A stretch of DNA of 8,383 bases from Lachnospiraceae bacterium (GTDB lineage: Bacteria > Bacillota > Clostridia > Lachnospirales > Lachnospiraceae). Both the position numbers and the translations under genes were made by a program. The stretch covers positions 1 through 8,383 of the forward strand of contig CAAGRP010000114.1 in NCBI GenBank assembly GCA_900772685.1. Reading direction: 5' to 3'. Below the pieces are notes generated by a model. The model was not told where the DNA came from. It saw nothing but the letters and a program-made list of their open reading frames with translations, and ran no database searches. This document shows positions 1-5,641 of this stretch, piece by piece (the stretch's first letter is position 1; every line of letters starts with the position of its first letter).

Positions 1-1
1 A

Positions 2-61
2 GAGATCCTTGCAGATTACTTTAGGCTTGACAGCAGCAGTTTTTTTGACGACGTTCAGTAG
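2..61 (+). CDS. possible 3' end of an unidentified plus-strand gene (partial)
   Basis: An open frame enters from the left edge and ends at TAG (59-61), giving 19 residues that finish with SSSFFDDVQ. If real, it converges on the regulator gene at 229-1317, and the symmetric hairpin at 135-162 would terminate both. The peptide is too short to assign to a family. Another plus frame (from position 3) stays open longer but runs through the terminator hairpin, so it is less likely to be coding. No minus-strand frame across 1-134 looks like a gene. This is a weak call based only on the open frame, the acidic tail and the convergent layout. Confidence 0.25.
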   Translation, partial: EILADYFRLDSSSFFDDVQ

Positions 62-134
62 AACCGGCCGAATTTTAAAGTCGAACGCACGCAAGACTTT
101 ATACGTTTCTCTTCTCGTTCAATATCGTTCACTA

Positions 135-162
135 AAAAAAGGAGCATTTCTGCTCCTTTTTT
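135..162 (-). terminator. bidirectional intrinsic terminator after the AraR-type regulator
   Basis: A perfect 12-bp inverted repeat, AAAAAAGGAGCA / TGCTCCTTTTTT, encloses a 4-nt loop (TTTC). Its outer ends are A/T runs, so both strands show a GC stem followed by a T tract. It lies 66 nt beyond the regulator stop codon on the minus strand. Because it is symmetric, it can also stop plus-strand transcription arriving from the left edge. Confidence 0.9.
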
Positions 163-228
163 GTTAAAACTAAAATTTGAAACTATTTGAAATCTTATTG
201 TTCTTTCATTCCTTTTAAACGACTGTTT

Positions 229-1317
229 TTATACCTCTCCGGTGCTTTCTCTTATCTTGAACTCTGGCTCGATCTCATATTCGGTAATATCGAAGTTCTC
301 CGGATCATTTATGAGTCCTAAAATAGCCCCTGCAACATTTGCACCGAACCTTTCCTTAGGATGCTCCATCGTTGTAAGCTTGACATCCGAATCGGCAAAC
401 GTTTCAACATCATCGTATCCGACCACGGATATCTTTCCCGGAACATCTATGCCTCTTCCTTCAAGATACTTAACAAGCTCATACGCTATCCTGTCGTCAT
501 GGCATACGATAGCCGTGACATTTTTCAGCATACGCTCGAGCATATAGTTTCCGTTAGGCGGAAACAAATCTCCCACAAGACGCCTGCTTATCCAGATGCT
601 GTTCTCTTCCTTTACCTCAAATCCGTGTGCATACATTTCATCGAGATATCCCATATAACGGTTTTTTGACGCCTGCTCGTCATAGCAATATATGCTTCCG
701 ATCTTTGTATGTCCTTTTTCAATAAGATATGACATTATCCTTCTCGTTCCTTCCCTGTCCCTTAAAGAAAGAACCGGGCAGATATAAGAAGGCGGTCTGT
801 GTATCATTATCATAGGAATCTCTTCAGCCATTTTCTTGTAAAGATCATCGTTGTAGGAGGTAAGTCCCGAGCCAACAGGTTCAAGGATGATACCTGCCGG
901 ATTCAGGTTCATTATCCTTTCTATCGCTTCTCTTTCCTTTTGGAAATCCCCGTCCGATATAAGAAGGCTTAAAAGGTATCCTCTTTCTGCAAGCTCATCC
1001 GATATTCCTCTTATAAGTCTCGGGAAAATATGTGCCTGACTGTTCGTAAGGATCACACCTATCACTTTAGAATCAGAACGCCTTCTTCTCTCTATAAGAC
1101 CGTCAAGGTTTTCGCTTATATATGTTCCGTTTCCCTGGATCTTATATATGAGTCCGTCCTTCTCAAGGTTTGTAAGAGCCTGTCTTACGGTATATCTGCT
1201 GCATGAAAACTGACCCGACATCTCTTCCTCCGTAGGGAGTCTTTCACCAGCTTCAAATGTGCCGTTTCTTATGTTTTCTTTTATCCAGTCAACTATGTTC
1301 ATGAATTTTAATCTCAT
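229..1317 (-). CDS. AraR-type transcriptional regulator (GntR HTH fused to LacI-like sensor)
   Basis: DNA-binding regulator of 362 residues, the usual length for the GntR-LacI hybrid family typified by Bacillus subtilis AraR. Residues about 6-72 form a GntR winged helix (ERLPTEEEMSGQFSCSRYTVRQAL, recognition helix near SRYTVRQAL, wing near IQGNGTYI). Residues about 82-358 form a periplasmic-binding-protein-like sensor with family motifs: GIILEP (142-147), CHDDRIA, ISVVGYDDV and a terminal EPEFKIRES close to the AraR ending. The hybrid architecture implies sugar-responsive repression. The sugar is unknown, and no arabinose genes are present in the window. The ATG start is supported by AAAGGA seven nt upstream. 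GTAC-centred inverted repeats at 1421-1439 and 1511-1528 suggest autoregulation. The gene stands alone between two terminators. Confidence 0.9.
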   Translation of the reverse strand: MRLKFMNIVDWIKENIRNGTFEAGERLPTEEEMSGQFSCSRYTVRQALTNLEKDGLIYKIQGNGTYISENLDGLIERRRRSDSKVIGVILTNSQAHIFPRLIRGISDELAERGYLLSLLISDGDFQKEREAIERIMNLNPAGIILEPVGSGLTSYNDDLYKKMAEEIPMIMIHRPPSYICPVLSLRDREGTRRIMSYLIEKGHTKIGSIYCYDEQASKNRYMGYLDEMYAHGFEVKEENSIWISRRLVGDLFPPNGNYMLERMLKNVTAIVCHDDRIAYELVKYLEGRGIDVPGKISVVGYDDVETFADSDVKLTTMEHPKERFGANVAGAILGLINDPENFDITEYEIEPEFKIRESTGEV

Positions 1318-1357
1318 ATGATTTTCCTTTACGATTCTGCATACAATTCTATATATT

Positions 1358-1386
1358 TATATACCATTCTAAACCAATCGCAACAA
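1358..1386 (-). promoter_or_regulatory. candidate promoter of the AraR-type regulator
   Basis: Read on the minus strand, TTGTTG (1381-1386) is followed after exactly 17 nt by TATATA (1358-1363), preceded by TGG, which gives an extended -10 (TGnTATATA). It would start transcription near 1350, leaving a leader of about 33 nt that includes the SD. The -35 matches consensus at only three positions, so this is a moderate call. A competing -10-like TATAAC at 1406-1411 would place the operator at 1421-1439 over its upstream half, but it has no acceptable -35. Confidence 0.4.
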
Positions 1387-1420
1387 TTGCACAACTCAAA
1401 ATGCAGTTATAATGTATTTT

Positions 1421-1439
1421 TTGTACAAATTGTGTACAA
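1421..1439. promoter_or_regulatory. putative operator, TTGTACA-N5-TGTACAA
   Basis: Perfect 7-bp inverted arms (1421-1427 and 1433-1439) are separated by AATTG. The left arm also sits inside a perfect 10-bp palindrome, TTTGTACAAA (1420-1429). GTAC-centred, T/A-flanked palindromes are typical of AraR operators in Bacilli, and this one lies about 100 bp upstream of an AraR-type gene. Autoregulatory binding is an inference from type and position. Confidence 0.55.
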
Positions 1440-1510
1440 TACGATCGTTTTATTTTGCAGGGATGCCATTTTCTGTAAATCCAAGCCTGAAACGCATGAT
1501 ACTTTTAATG

Positions 1511-1528
1511 TACACAGGACATTGTGTA
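1511..1528. promoter_or_regulatory. second inverted repeat, TACACA-N6-TGTGTA
   Basis: Perfect 6-bp arms (1511-1516, 1523-1528) surround GGACAT. The left arm continues as TGTACACA, sharing the TGTAC half-site of the repeat at 1421-1439. Its centre is about 90 bp away, so it could be an auxiliary operator. It is shorter and less GTAC-symmetric than the first site. Confidence 0.3.
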
Positions 1529-1550
1529 ATATCACTGTCTGCTAAAACTA

Positions 1551-1590
1551 AAAAGACGGCTGCATTCTTTCAAACACATCCGTCCTTTTA
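1551..1590 (-). terminator. probable terminator after the MATE gene
   Basis: On the minus strand, AAAAGGACGG is followed by a loop of about 20 nt and then CCGTCTTTTT, with a further T-rich tail. The GACGG/CCGTC core (1555-1559 and 1580-1584) is flanked by complementary A/T runs with one bulged base. It begins 37 nt past the MATE stop codon. The large loop and short GC core make it weaker than the hairpin at 135-162. Confidence 0.55.
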
Positions 1591-1626
1591 ATGATAATTA
1601 TTCGGTTTTAATGCTTCCGGTCCTAT

Positions 1627-2985
1627 TTATCTGACCGCCTTCATCTCTTCTTCTCTTTTTCTGAGAGTTATATAGAAACAGATTATCTGGAATATACCGG
1701 CAGCCGCCCATGCCGATCCGTCCATAAAGAACAGTCCGGACTGTCCCATGAAGATCGGAAATACAAATGCTACAAATATCCTTGCTCCGAATTCAAAGAA
1801 TCCCGAGAGCATAGGTGCAATAGCGTTACCGAGTCCCTGGAGCGAATATCTGTAAAGGTTCATAAGATATGCCGCGATAAGCATTGCGCTAAGGACCATT
1901 ACATACTGATATCCAACCTCAAGCGCAGCTTCGGCATTCGGAAGGTCGCTCGCAAGGAATAGACCGACTATAGGTCTTCCCAGTATGAACATGGTAACCA
2001 TAATGCAGCCGCCGATTATAACCGCTATCAGCGTTGCTTTCTTTATACCCTCTCTTACCCTGTCCATACGTCTTGCACCATAATTCTGTCCGATAAAGGT
2101 GGAGGACGCAAAACCTATCGCTACCGCCGAGCAGTCAAGTGTTCCGTGAAGCTTATTGGCTGCCGTACAGCCTGCAACAAATACCGTTCCGAATGAATTT
2201 ACCACCGCCTGAGCCATTATACCGCCTATATCGACGATCACAGCCGAAACGCACATCGGGAAGCCGAGTCCGCAAAGCTCCTTTGCCATAGCCGTATTCC
2301 ACCGTCTGCTCTCCCTTTCGATCCTGAATACAGGAGATTTTTTTATGACCACAAGGCAGTATACAAATGCAAGAAGCTGTGCCATAAGCGTTGCTGCCGC
2401 CGCACCTATTATTCCCCATTTAAAGACCATTACAAACAAAAGATCAAGGAATACATTTAATCCTCCGGCGATTATCATGGATATAAGAGGAGTCCTTCCG
2501 TCACCGACCGCCCTCAGAATTGCCGCCGACATATTGTATCCGAGGACTATCAGCGTTCCAAGATATATCATCGAAAGATATGTCGTAGCGTCTCCTACTA
2601 TATCCTTAGGCGTTCCGAGAAGGTTAAGCAGCGGATTTGCCGCTATAGTAAATACCACCGTTATAAGCGATCCTATGATAAGACACAGCCAAAGGCACAT
2701 GCTTACCGTCTGATGGAGCTTTTTTGTTTCGTGTGCGCCGAAGTTTCGTGCCACAAGAGTAGAAAAGCCCTGCGAGAGTCCCTGTACACTCCATAATACC
2801 AGCCATACAAGCCAGTCACATGTTCCAAGCGCCGCAAATGCATCTACTCCCACACCTCTGCCTACGATTATCGCATCTACTATACCGTATAGCTGCTGAC
2901 CCAAATTAGTTAAAATAAGCGGTACCGCAAGTCTTAAGATAAGTCTTGCCGGATTTCCACTCGTCATATCTGTTGCTCTGTTCAT
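1627..2985 (-). CDS. MATE family multidrug/toxin efflux transporter
   Basis: Inner-membrane secondary transporter of 452 residues, the normal length for the MATE (NorM/DinF-like) family, with about twelve hydrophobic segments in two six-helix halves. Family signatures are DMTSGNPARLI at the N-terminus, LTNLGQQLYGIVDAIIVGR (25-43), ARNFGAHE (79-86) and its second-half counterpart GQNYGARR (299-306), plus LRAVGDGRTP (157-166) mirrored by LQGLGNAIAP (382-391). MATE proteins export drugs or metabolites using Na+ or H+ gradients; the substrate cannot be read from the sequence. It lies 76 nt after the IolE-like gene in the same direction and is probably co-transcribed. The chosen ATG has only a poor, distant SD (AGGGG about 11 nt upstream), and an internal ATG at codon 7 has none, so the start is a little uncertain. 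Confidence 0.93.
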   Translation of the reverse strand: MNRATDMTSGNPARLILRLAVPLILTNLGQQLYGIVDAIIVGRGVGVDAFAALGTCDWLVWLVLWSVQGLSQGFSTLVARNFGAHETKKLHQTVSMCLWLCLIIGSLITVVFTIAANPLLNLLGTPKDIVGDATTYLSMIYLGTLIVLGYNMSAAILRAVGDGRTPLISMIIAGGLNVFLDLLFVMVFKWGIIGAAAATLMAQLLAFVYCLVVIKKSPVFRIERESRRWNTAMAKELCGLGFPMCVSAVIVDIGGIMAQAVVNSFGTVFVAGCTAANKLHGTLDCSAVAIGFASSTFIGQNYGARRMDRVREGIKKATLIAVIIGGCIMVTMFILGRPIVGLFLASDLPNAEAALEVGYQYVMVLSAMLIAAYLMNLYRYSLQGLGNAIAPMLSGFFEFGARIFVAFVFPIFMGQSGLFFMDGSAWAAAGIFQIICFYITLRKREEEMKAVR

Positions 2986-3061
2986 ATAGTTACTTACCCC
3001 TGTTACATGTTACAAATTCAAGTTGGAATTATAAGTCCTTTCACATAAATATCCGTAATTA

Positions 3062-3991
3062 TCAGATCTTAAATCCGATGCTCTTGAGATACTGTACGCT
3101 CGCCTTTACATTTGCAAGACTCTTGTCTACGTTTCTCGGATCGCTCTCCTGCTCGATCGTTATATATCCGCTGTAGCCGATCTCATCAAGCACATCCTTT
3201 ACTGCAGGATAATCGATATTTCCTGTTCCTATAGGACACATGGAGCCCTTCCAGCAGCCTTCGAAGAAACGGATATGCTCATTCATGACCTCATCATAAA
3301 CCTTCTGGTCTATATCCTTGAAATGTACATAATCCAGTCTTTCTTTGTATTTTCTGAGCCATTCAACAGGATCCATTCCTGCGTATTTAAGATGTCCGGT
3401 ATCAAGAACGAATCCCGCAACATCCGTAGGAATATCATCCGAAAGTCTGTCTATCTCATCCGCAAACTCTATATATCCTCCGCAATGAGGATGAAGCACT
3501 GCTCTAACTCCGTAGTCACGTGCCTTTTTGCACAATTCGCTGAAATGATACACCAGCTTGTCCCACTCAGCCTTTTCAAGACGAGGTGCTCTGTCAGAAT
3601 GACCTGCCGCATAATCTCTTTCATCATGTCCCCAGTCCATAACCGTAAGATAAGGTGTCGGATACCTCTGTCCGTCTTCGGTTTTAAGCGGCGGAAGCTT
3701 TGTGATAAGTGAACATATGCCGTCTACCTGTTCCATAAGTTTCGGGAAATTGTCATCCGAAAGGCAGTTGTCGAAAATTGTTCCCGCAACGATAGACAGC
3801 TCGTTCTTCATAAGCTCGTCGGAAACCATTGCAATATCATCCGTAGGTATCCATCCGTTAGGTCCGAGTTCGATAGCCTTATATCCTGCTTCGTGTGCTT
3901 CCTTTAATACTCTTTTCCAGCTTGGAAGATAAGGATTTGTGATGTCATCAACACCCCAGCAGCAGGGTGCTCCGCAAATATTAAGTGCCAT
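3062..3991 (-). CDS. IolE-like sugar (phosphate) isomerase/epimerase, TIM-barrel family
   Basis: Cytosolic 309-residue protein of the xylose-isomerase-like TIM-barrel superfamily (AP-endonuclease 2 fold). It is closest in motif pattern to IolE-type inosose dehydratases and related sugar epimerases. Visible landmarks are GAPCCWGVDD (7-16), HPHCGGYIEF (167-176) with likely metal ligand E175, LDTGHLKYAG (196-205) with D197 and H200, YVHFKDID (221-228) with H223, and ITIEQESDP (277-285) with E280. Together these would bind the divalent metal used in enediol or dehydration chemistry. An SD, AAAGGAGG (3999-4006), sits seven nt before the ATG. It leads a probable two-gene unit with the MATE gene, behind a promoter flanked by a perfect palindrome. 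No other inositol genes are present, so the exact substrate and reaction are open; a 3-keto-sugar or inosose is a guess from family only. Confidence 0.85.
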   Translation of the reverse strand: MALNICGAPCCWGVDDITNPYLPSWKRVLKEAHEAGYKAIELGPNGWIPTDDIAMVSDELMKNELSIVAGTIFDNCLSDDNFPKLMEQVDGICSLITKLPPLKTEDGQRYPTPYLTVMDWGHDERDYAAGHSDRAPRLEKAEWDKLVYHFSELCKKARDYGVRAVLHPHCGGYIEFADEIDRLSDDIPTDVAGFVLDTGHLKYAGMDPVEWLRKYKERLDYVHFKDIDQKVYDEVMNEHIRFFEGCWKGSMCPIGTGNIDYPAVKDVLDEIGYSGYITIEQESDPRNVDKSLANVKASVQYLKSIGFKI

Positions 3992-4176
3992 TTCATGTCC
4001 TCCTTTTTGTTTTTTTAATGCCCCGGGTATCCTTAAAAATACCTGATTTTATTATTTTTATATCGATCCTGTTCTTAGTTATCATGCTCACATTATTACA
4101 TCTTTTAAGATTTTAGGTTATCGTTTTCTTGCTGTTTTTTACGTTATTTTTACCCGTTTTAATAAGATTTTTGTTT

Positions 4177-4206
4177 AATATTGCGTTATAATTTATCTTT
4201 TGTCAA
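4177..4206 (-). promoter_or_regulatory. promoter of the IolE-like / MATE unit
   Basis: A perfect -35 hexamer TTGACA (4201-4206, minus strand) is followed after 18 nt by AATATT (4177-4182), a 4/6 match to the -10 consensus. Transcription would start near 4170 and leave a long AT-rich leader. The exact -35 and the flanking palindrome support the call; the -10 is only fair. Confidence 0.55.
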
Positions 4207-4210
4207 TATG

Positions 4211-4229
4211 TATCGGCATACTGCCGATA
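4211..4229. promoter_or_regulatory. perfect palindrome upstream of -35, likely regulator site
   Basis: Perfect 8-bp arms TATCGGCA / TGCCGATA enclose a 3-nt centre and end four bases before the TTGACA element on the minus strand. There is no T tract after it, so a terminator is unlikely. Its GC-containing arms do not resemble the TGTAC repeats next to the regulator gene, so a different transcription factor is suggested. The adjacent position fits an activator, or a repressor touching the -35. Confidence 0.5.
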
Positions 4230-4245
4230 TGCTGAAAATGCATTA

Positions 4246-4337
4246 AAAAAGGGTGATATAAGAGCCGTTACGGTATGCGTTTTAAACTTCGCTTATCATA
4301 ACGGCTCTCATTAAAGAACTGTGATCAGACCCTTTTT
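4246..4337 (-). terminator. branched terminator-like structure after the LarA-like gene
   Basis: The outer arms AAAAAGGGT (4246-4254) and ACCCTTTTT (4329-4337) are perfectly complementary. They enclose a second, perfect 10-bp inverted repeat AGAGCCGTTA / TAACGGCTCT (4261-4270, 4299-4308), whose interior continues as an imperfect stem around TTTTAAACTT. On the minus strand the outer stem ends in CCCTTTTTT, an intrinsic-terminator tail, beginning 34 nt after the LarA-like stop. Termination is the simplest role. Confidence 0.7.
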
Positions 4338-4371
4338 CTGTCCTTTTCAGCTCCTCTGATATTTATCTCAT

Positions 4372-5622
4372 TTATCCCTCGCAGATCGGAAGCGTAGCTC
4401 CGCCGAACGGCATTGCCAGTACCTTTGCATCCGGTCCGTATTTTTCCATTGCCTCGTCAAAGGCCTCCTGTGCGGAATGCATCGGCTCCATAAATATGCT
4501 TCTTACAAAATCATCATCCATTTCGGATATCAGAATGATCTTTGCATATTCAAGGATCATTGCAACCGCTGCAGCCTTATGTCCTCCGAGCTGGAAATCC
4601 CTTCCGATCCTTTCGACCAGATCGTGAGAGGTATTTGCATTTACAAGCCACTCCTCGAATTTCTTGCTTCCAAGTCCTTCATTGCAGGCTCCTATCAGGA
4701 TTATCGTTCCTCCGTTCTTTACCGCATGCTTTGAATTGTCAAGCGCCTTCTGGGTCTGATAGAGATTGGCATCCTTTGGTGCTCCTCCCTGTGAAACAAT
4801 GACTATATCCGCCTTTTCAGGTATCGGTTTTCTGTACATCTTATCAAGGTAAGCACATGCATTCCTGTGTGCCTTTATAACATCGCCGGCCGCTGCGTAA
4901 ACAATATGCTTGTGTTCATCAAGAACGGCATTTACGATAAAATGTATCGGACAGAGCTTTCCTGCCTCTTCAATATCTTCTCTTATGGGATTGCCCTCAA
5001 GCTTTCCTGCACACGCATCATTTGATACCATGAGTCTGTGATTTGCCTGTATGGCAGCGGGTGTTGACACTCCCGGCATAAGAGCCTTATTTCCGCCCGA
5101 ATATCCGGCGAAATAATGGAACTCTACGTTTCCGAGTGCGATCCTGAAATCCGCCTCTGCAACCACTCTTGTAATATCCACAGGCGTACCGCTCGGTGTC
5201 GTTCCCATATCCACACAATCCTCAGGAGTGCTGTCCATGCATTTTACTTCGTTAAACGCACGTTCTCCGACAAGATGCTTCATCTCCTCCGGAGTCTGCT
5301 TTCTGTGTGAGCCGAGTCCGAACACGATCGTTATGTTTTCCTTCGGAACTCCGCCCTTATATAATTCGTCAAGCACCGCAGGAACCACATCAAAGCTCGG
5401 AAGAGGCCTTGATATATCGCTTGTTATAATGACTATCTTCTGTTCCGGATTTACAAGTGTATGAAGCTTTGGCGATCCTATAGGGTTTTCAAGCGCATAC
5501 TCAACCGCATCCGCGCCTCTTCTTTCATGCTCCATAGGATTTGACATGAGAACACCCATAAGGTTCTTGTCCGGAACATTTACGTTTTGTATACCGTTTC
5601 CGTATCCAAATTCTATATTCAT
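4372..5622 (-). CDS. LarA-family nickel-dependent 2-hydroxyacid racemase/epimerase
   Basis: Cytosolic enzyme of 416 residues, the normal LarA (DUF2088) length. LarA uses the nickel-pincer nucleotide to move a hydride at C2 of a 2-hydroxyacid. From the Met used here, all residues known to matter in Lactobacillus lactate racemase have counterparts: D69 and R72 (SDISRP), H106 (GSHRK), H169 (EFHYFAGYSGGNK), K179 as the cofactor-attachment lysine, H195 (QANHR) as nickel ligand, and Y288, Q289, K292 (LYQTQK). The enzyme should therefore be active. Characterised homologues act on lactate, malate, phenyllactate, 2-hydroxyglutarate or gluconate, so the substrate is unresolved. Cofactor-synthesis genes larB, larC and larE are absent here. 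It starts 19 nt after the PGK gene, so the two are very probably co-transcribed. A GTG two codons upstream was rejected because it overlaps the SD. Confidence 0.9.
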   Translation of the reverse strand: MNIEFGYGNGIQNVNVPDKNLMGVLMSNPMEHERRGADAVEYALENPIGSPKLHTLVNPEQKIVIITSDISRPLPSFDVVPAVLDELYKGGVPKENITIVFGLGSHRKQTPEEMKHLVGERAFNEVKCMDSTPEDCVDMGTTPSGTPVDITRVVAEADFRIALGNVEFHYFAGYSGGNKALMPGVSTPAAIQANHRLMVSNDACAGKLEGNPIREDIEEAGKLCPIHFIVNAVLDEHKHIVYAAAGDVIKAHRNACAYLDKMYRKPIPEKADIVIVSQGGAPKDANLYQTQKALDNSKHAVKNGGTIILIGACNEGLGSKKFEEWLVNANTSHDLVERIGRDFQLGGHKAAAVAMILEYAKIILISEMDDDFVRSIFMEPMHSAQEAFDEAMEKYGPDAKVLAMPFGGATLPICEG

Positions 5623-5625
5623 ATA

Positions 5626-5631
5626 CACCTC
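5626..5631 (-). promoter_or_regulatory. ribosome binding site deciding the LarA-like start
   Basis: On the minus strand GAGGTG lies three nt before the ATG at 5620-5622 (five nt counted from GAGG). The alternative GTG start (5626-5628) would lie inside this SD, so the ATG is preferred. Confidence 0.6.
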
Positions 5632-5641
5632 GGTCTTTCTT

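Larger units (their letters stand above)
1318..1626. other. intergenic region between MATE gene and regulator
   Basis: This 309-nt AT-rich stretch holds the regulator's upstream control region and the MATE gene's terminator. The contents are an SD (AAAGGA, 1325-1330), a candidate promoter (1358-1386), two inverted repeats built on TGTAC half-sites, and the hairpin at 1551-1590. A 75-codon plus-strand frame beginning at 1318 has no ribosome binding site, begins against the regulator's own start codon and resembles no known protein, so it is not annotated. Confidence 0.7.
3992..4371. other. intergenic region between LarA-like and IolE-like genes
   Basis: This 380-nt, strongly AT-rich region contains a branched terminator for the upstream unit (4246-4337), a perfect 19-bp palindrome (4211-4229), a TTGACA promoter (4177-4206) and a leader of about 170 nt before the IolE-like start codon. 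Within the leader only a weak 5-bp hairpin is visible (GGTAT at 4026-4030 with ATACC at 4039-4043). I see no riboswitch that I recognise and no small gene. Confidence 0.7.

Noticed and set aside
77..100. AAAGTC/GACTTT inverted repeat with 12-nt loop near the left edge
   Set aside because: It is only six pairs with no T tract; the hairpin at 135-162 is the clear terminator.
1408..1413. Perfect TATAAT on the plus strand followed by the TTGTACA repeat
   Set aside because: There is no plus-strand gene downstream and only a poor -35 at short spacing; the sequence is probably incidental in an AT-rich region.
1318..1545. 75-codon plus-strand open frame between the MATE and regulator genes
   Set aside because: It has no ribosome binding site, overlaps the regulator's promoter and operator region, and has a composition typical of translated AT-rich spacer.
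3001..3014. Tandem TGTTACA repeat before the MATE gene as a possible site for the local regulator
   Set aside because: It is a direct repeat of two short units and lacks the GTAC centre of the sites near the regulator gene.
3028..3033. TATAAT on the minus strand before the MATE gene
   Set aside because: No hexamer resembling TTGACA occurs 16-19 nt upstream, and the 76-nt spacer with no terminator favours co-transcription with the IolE-like gene.
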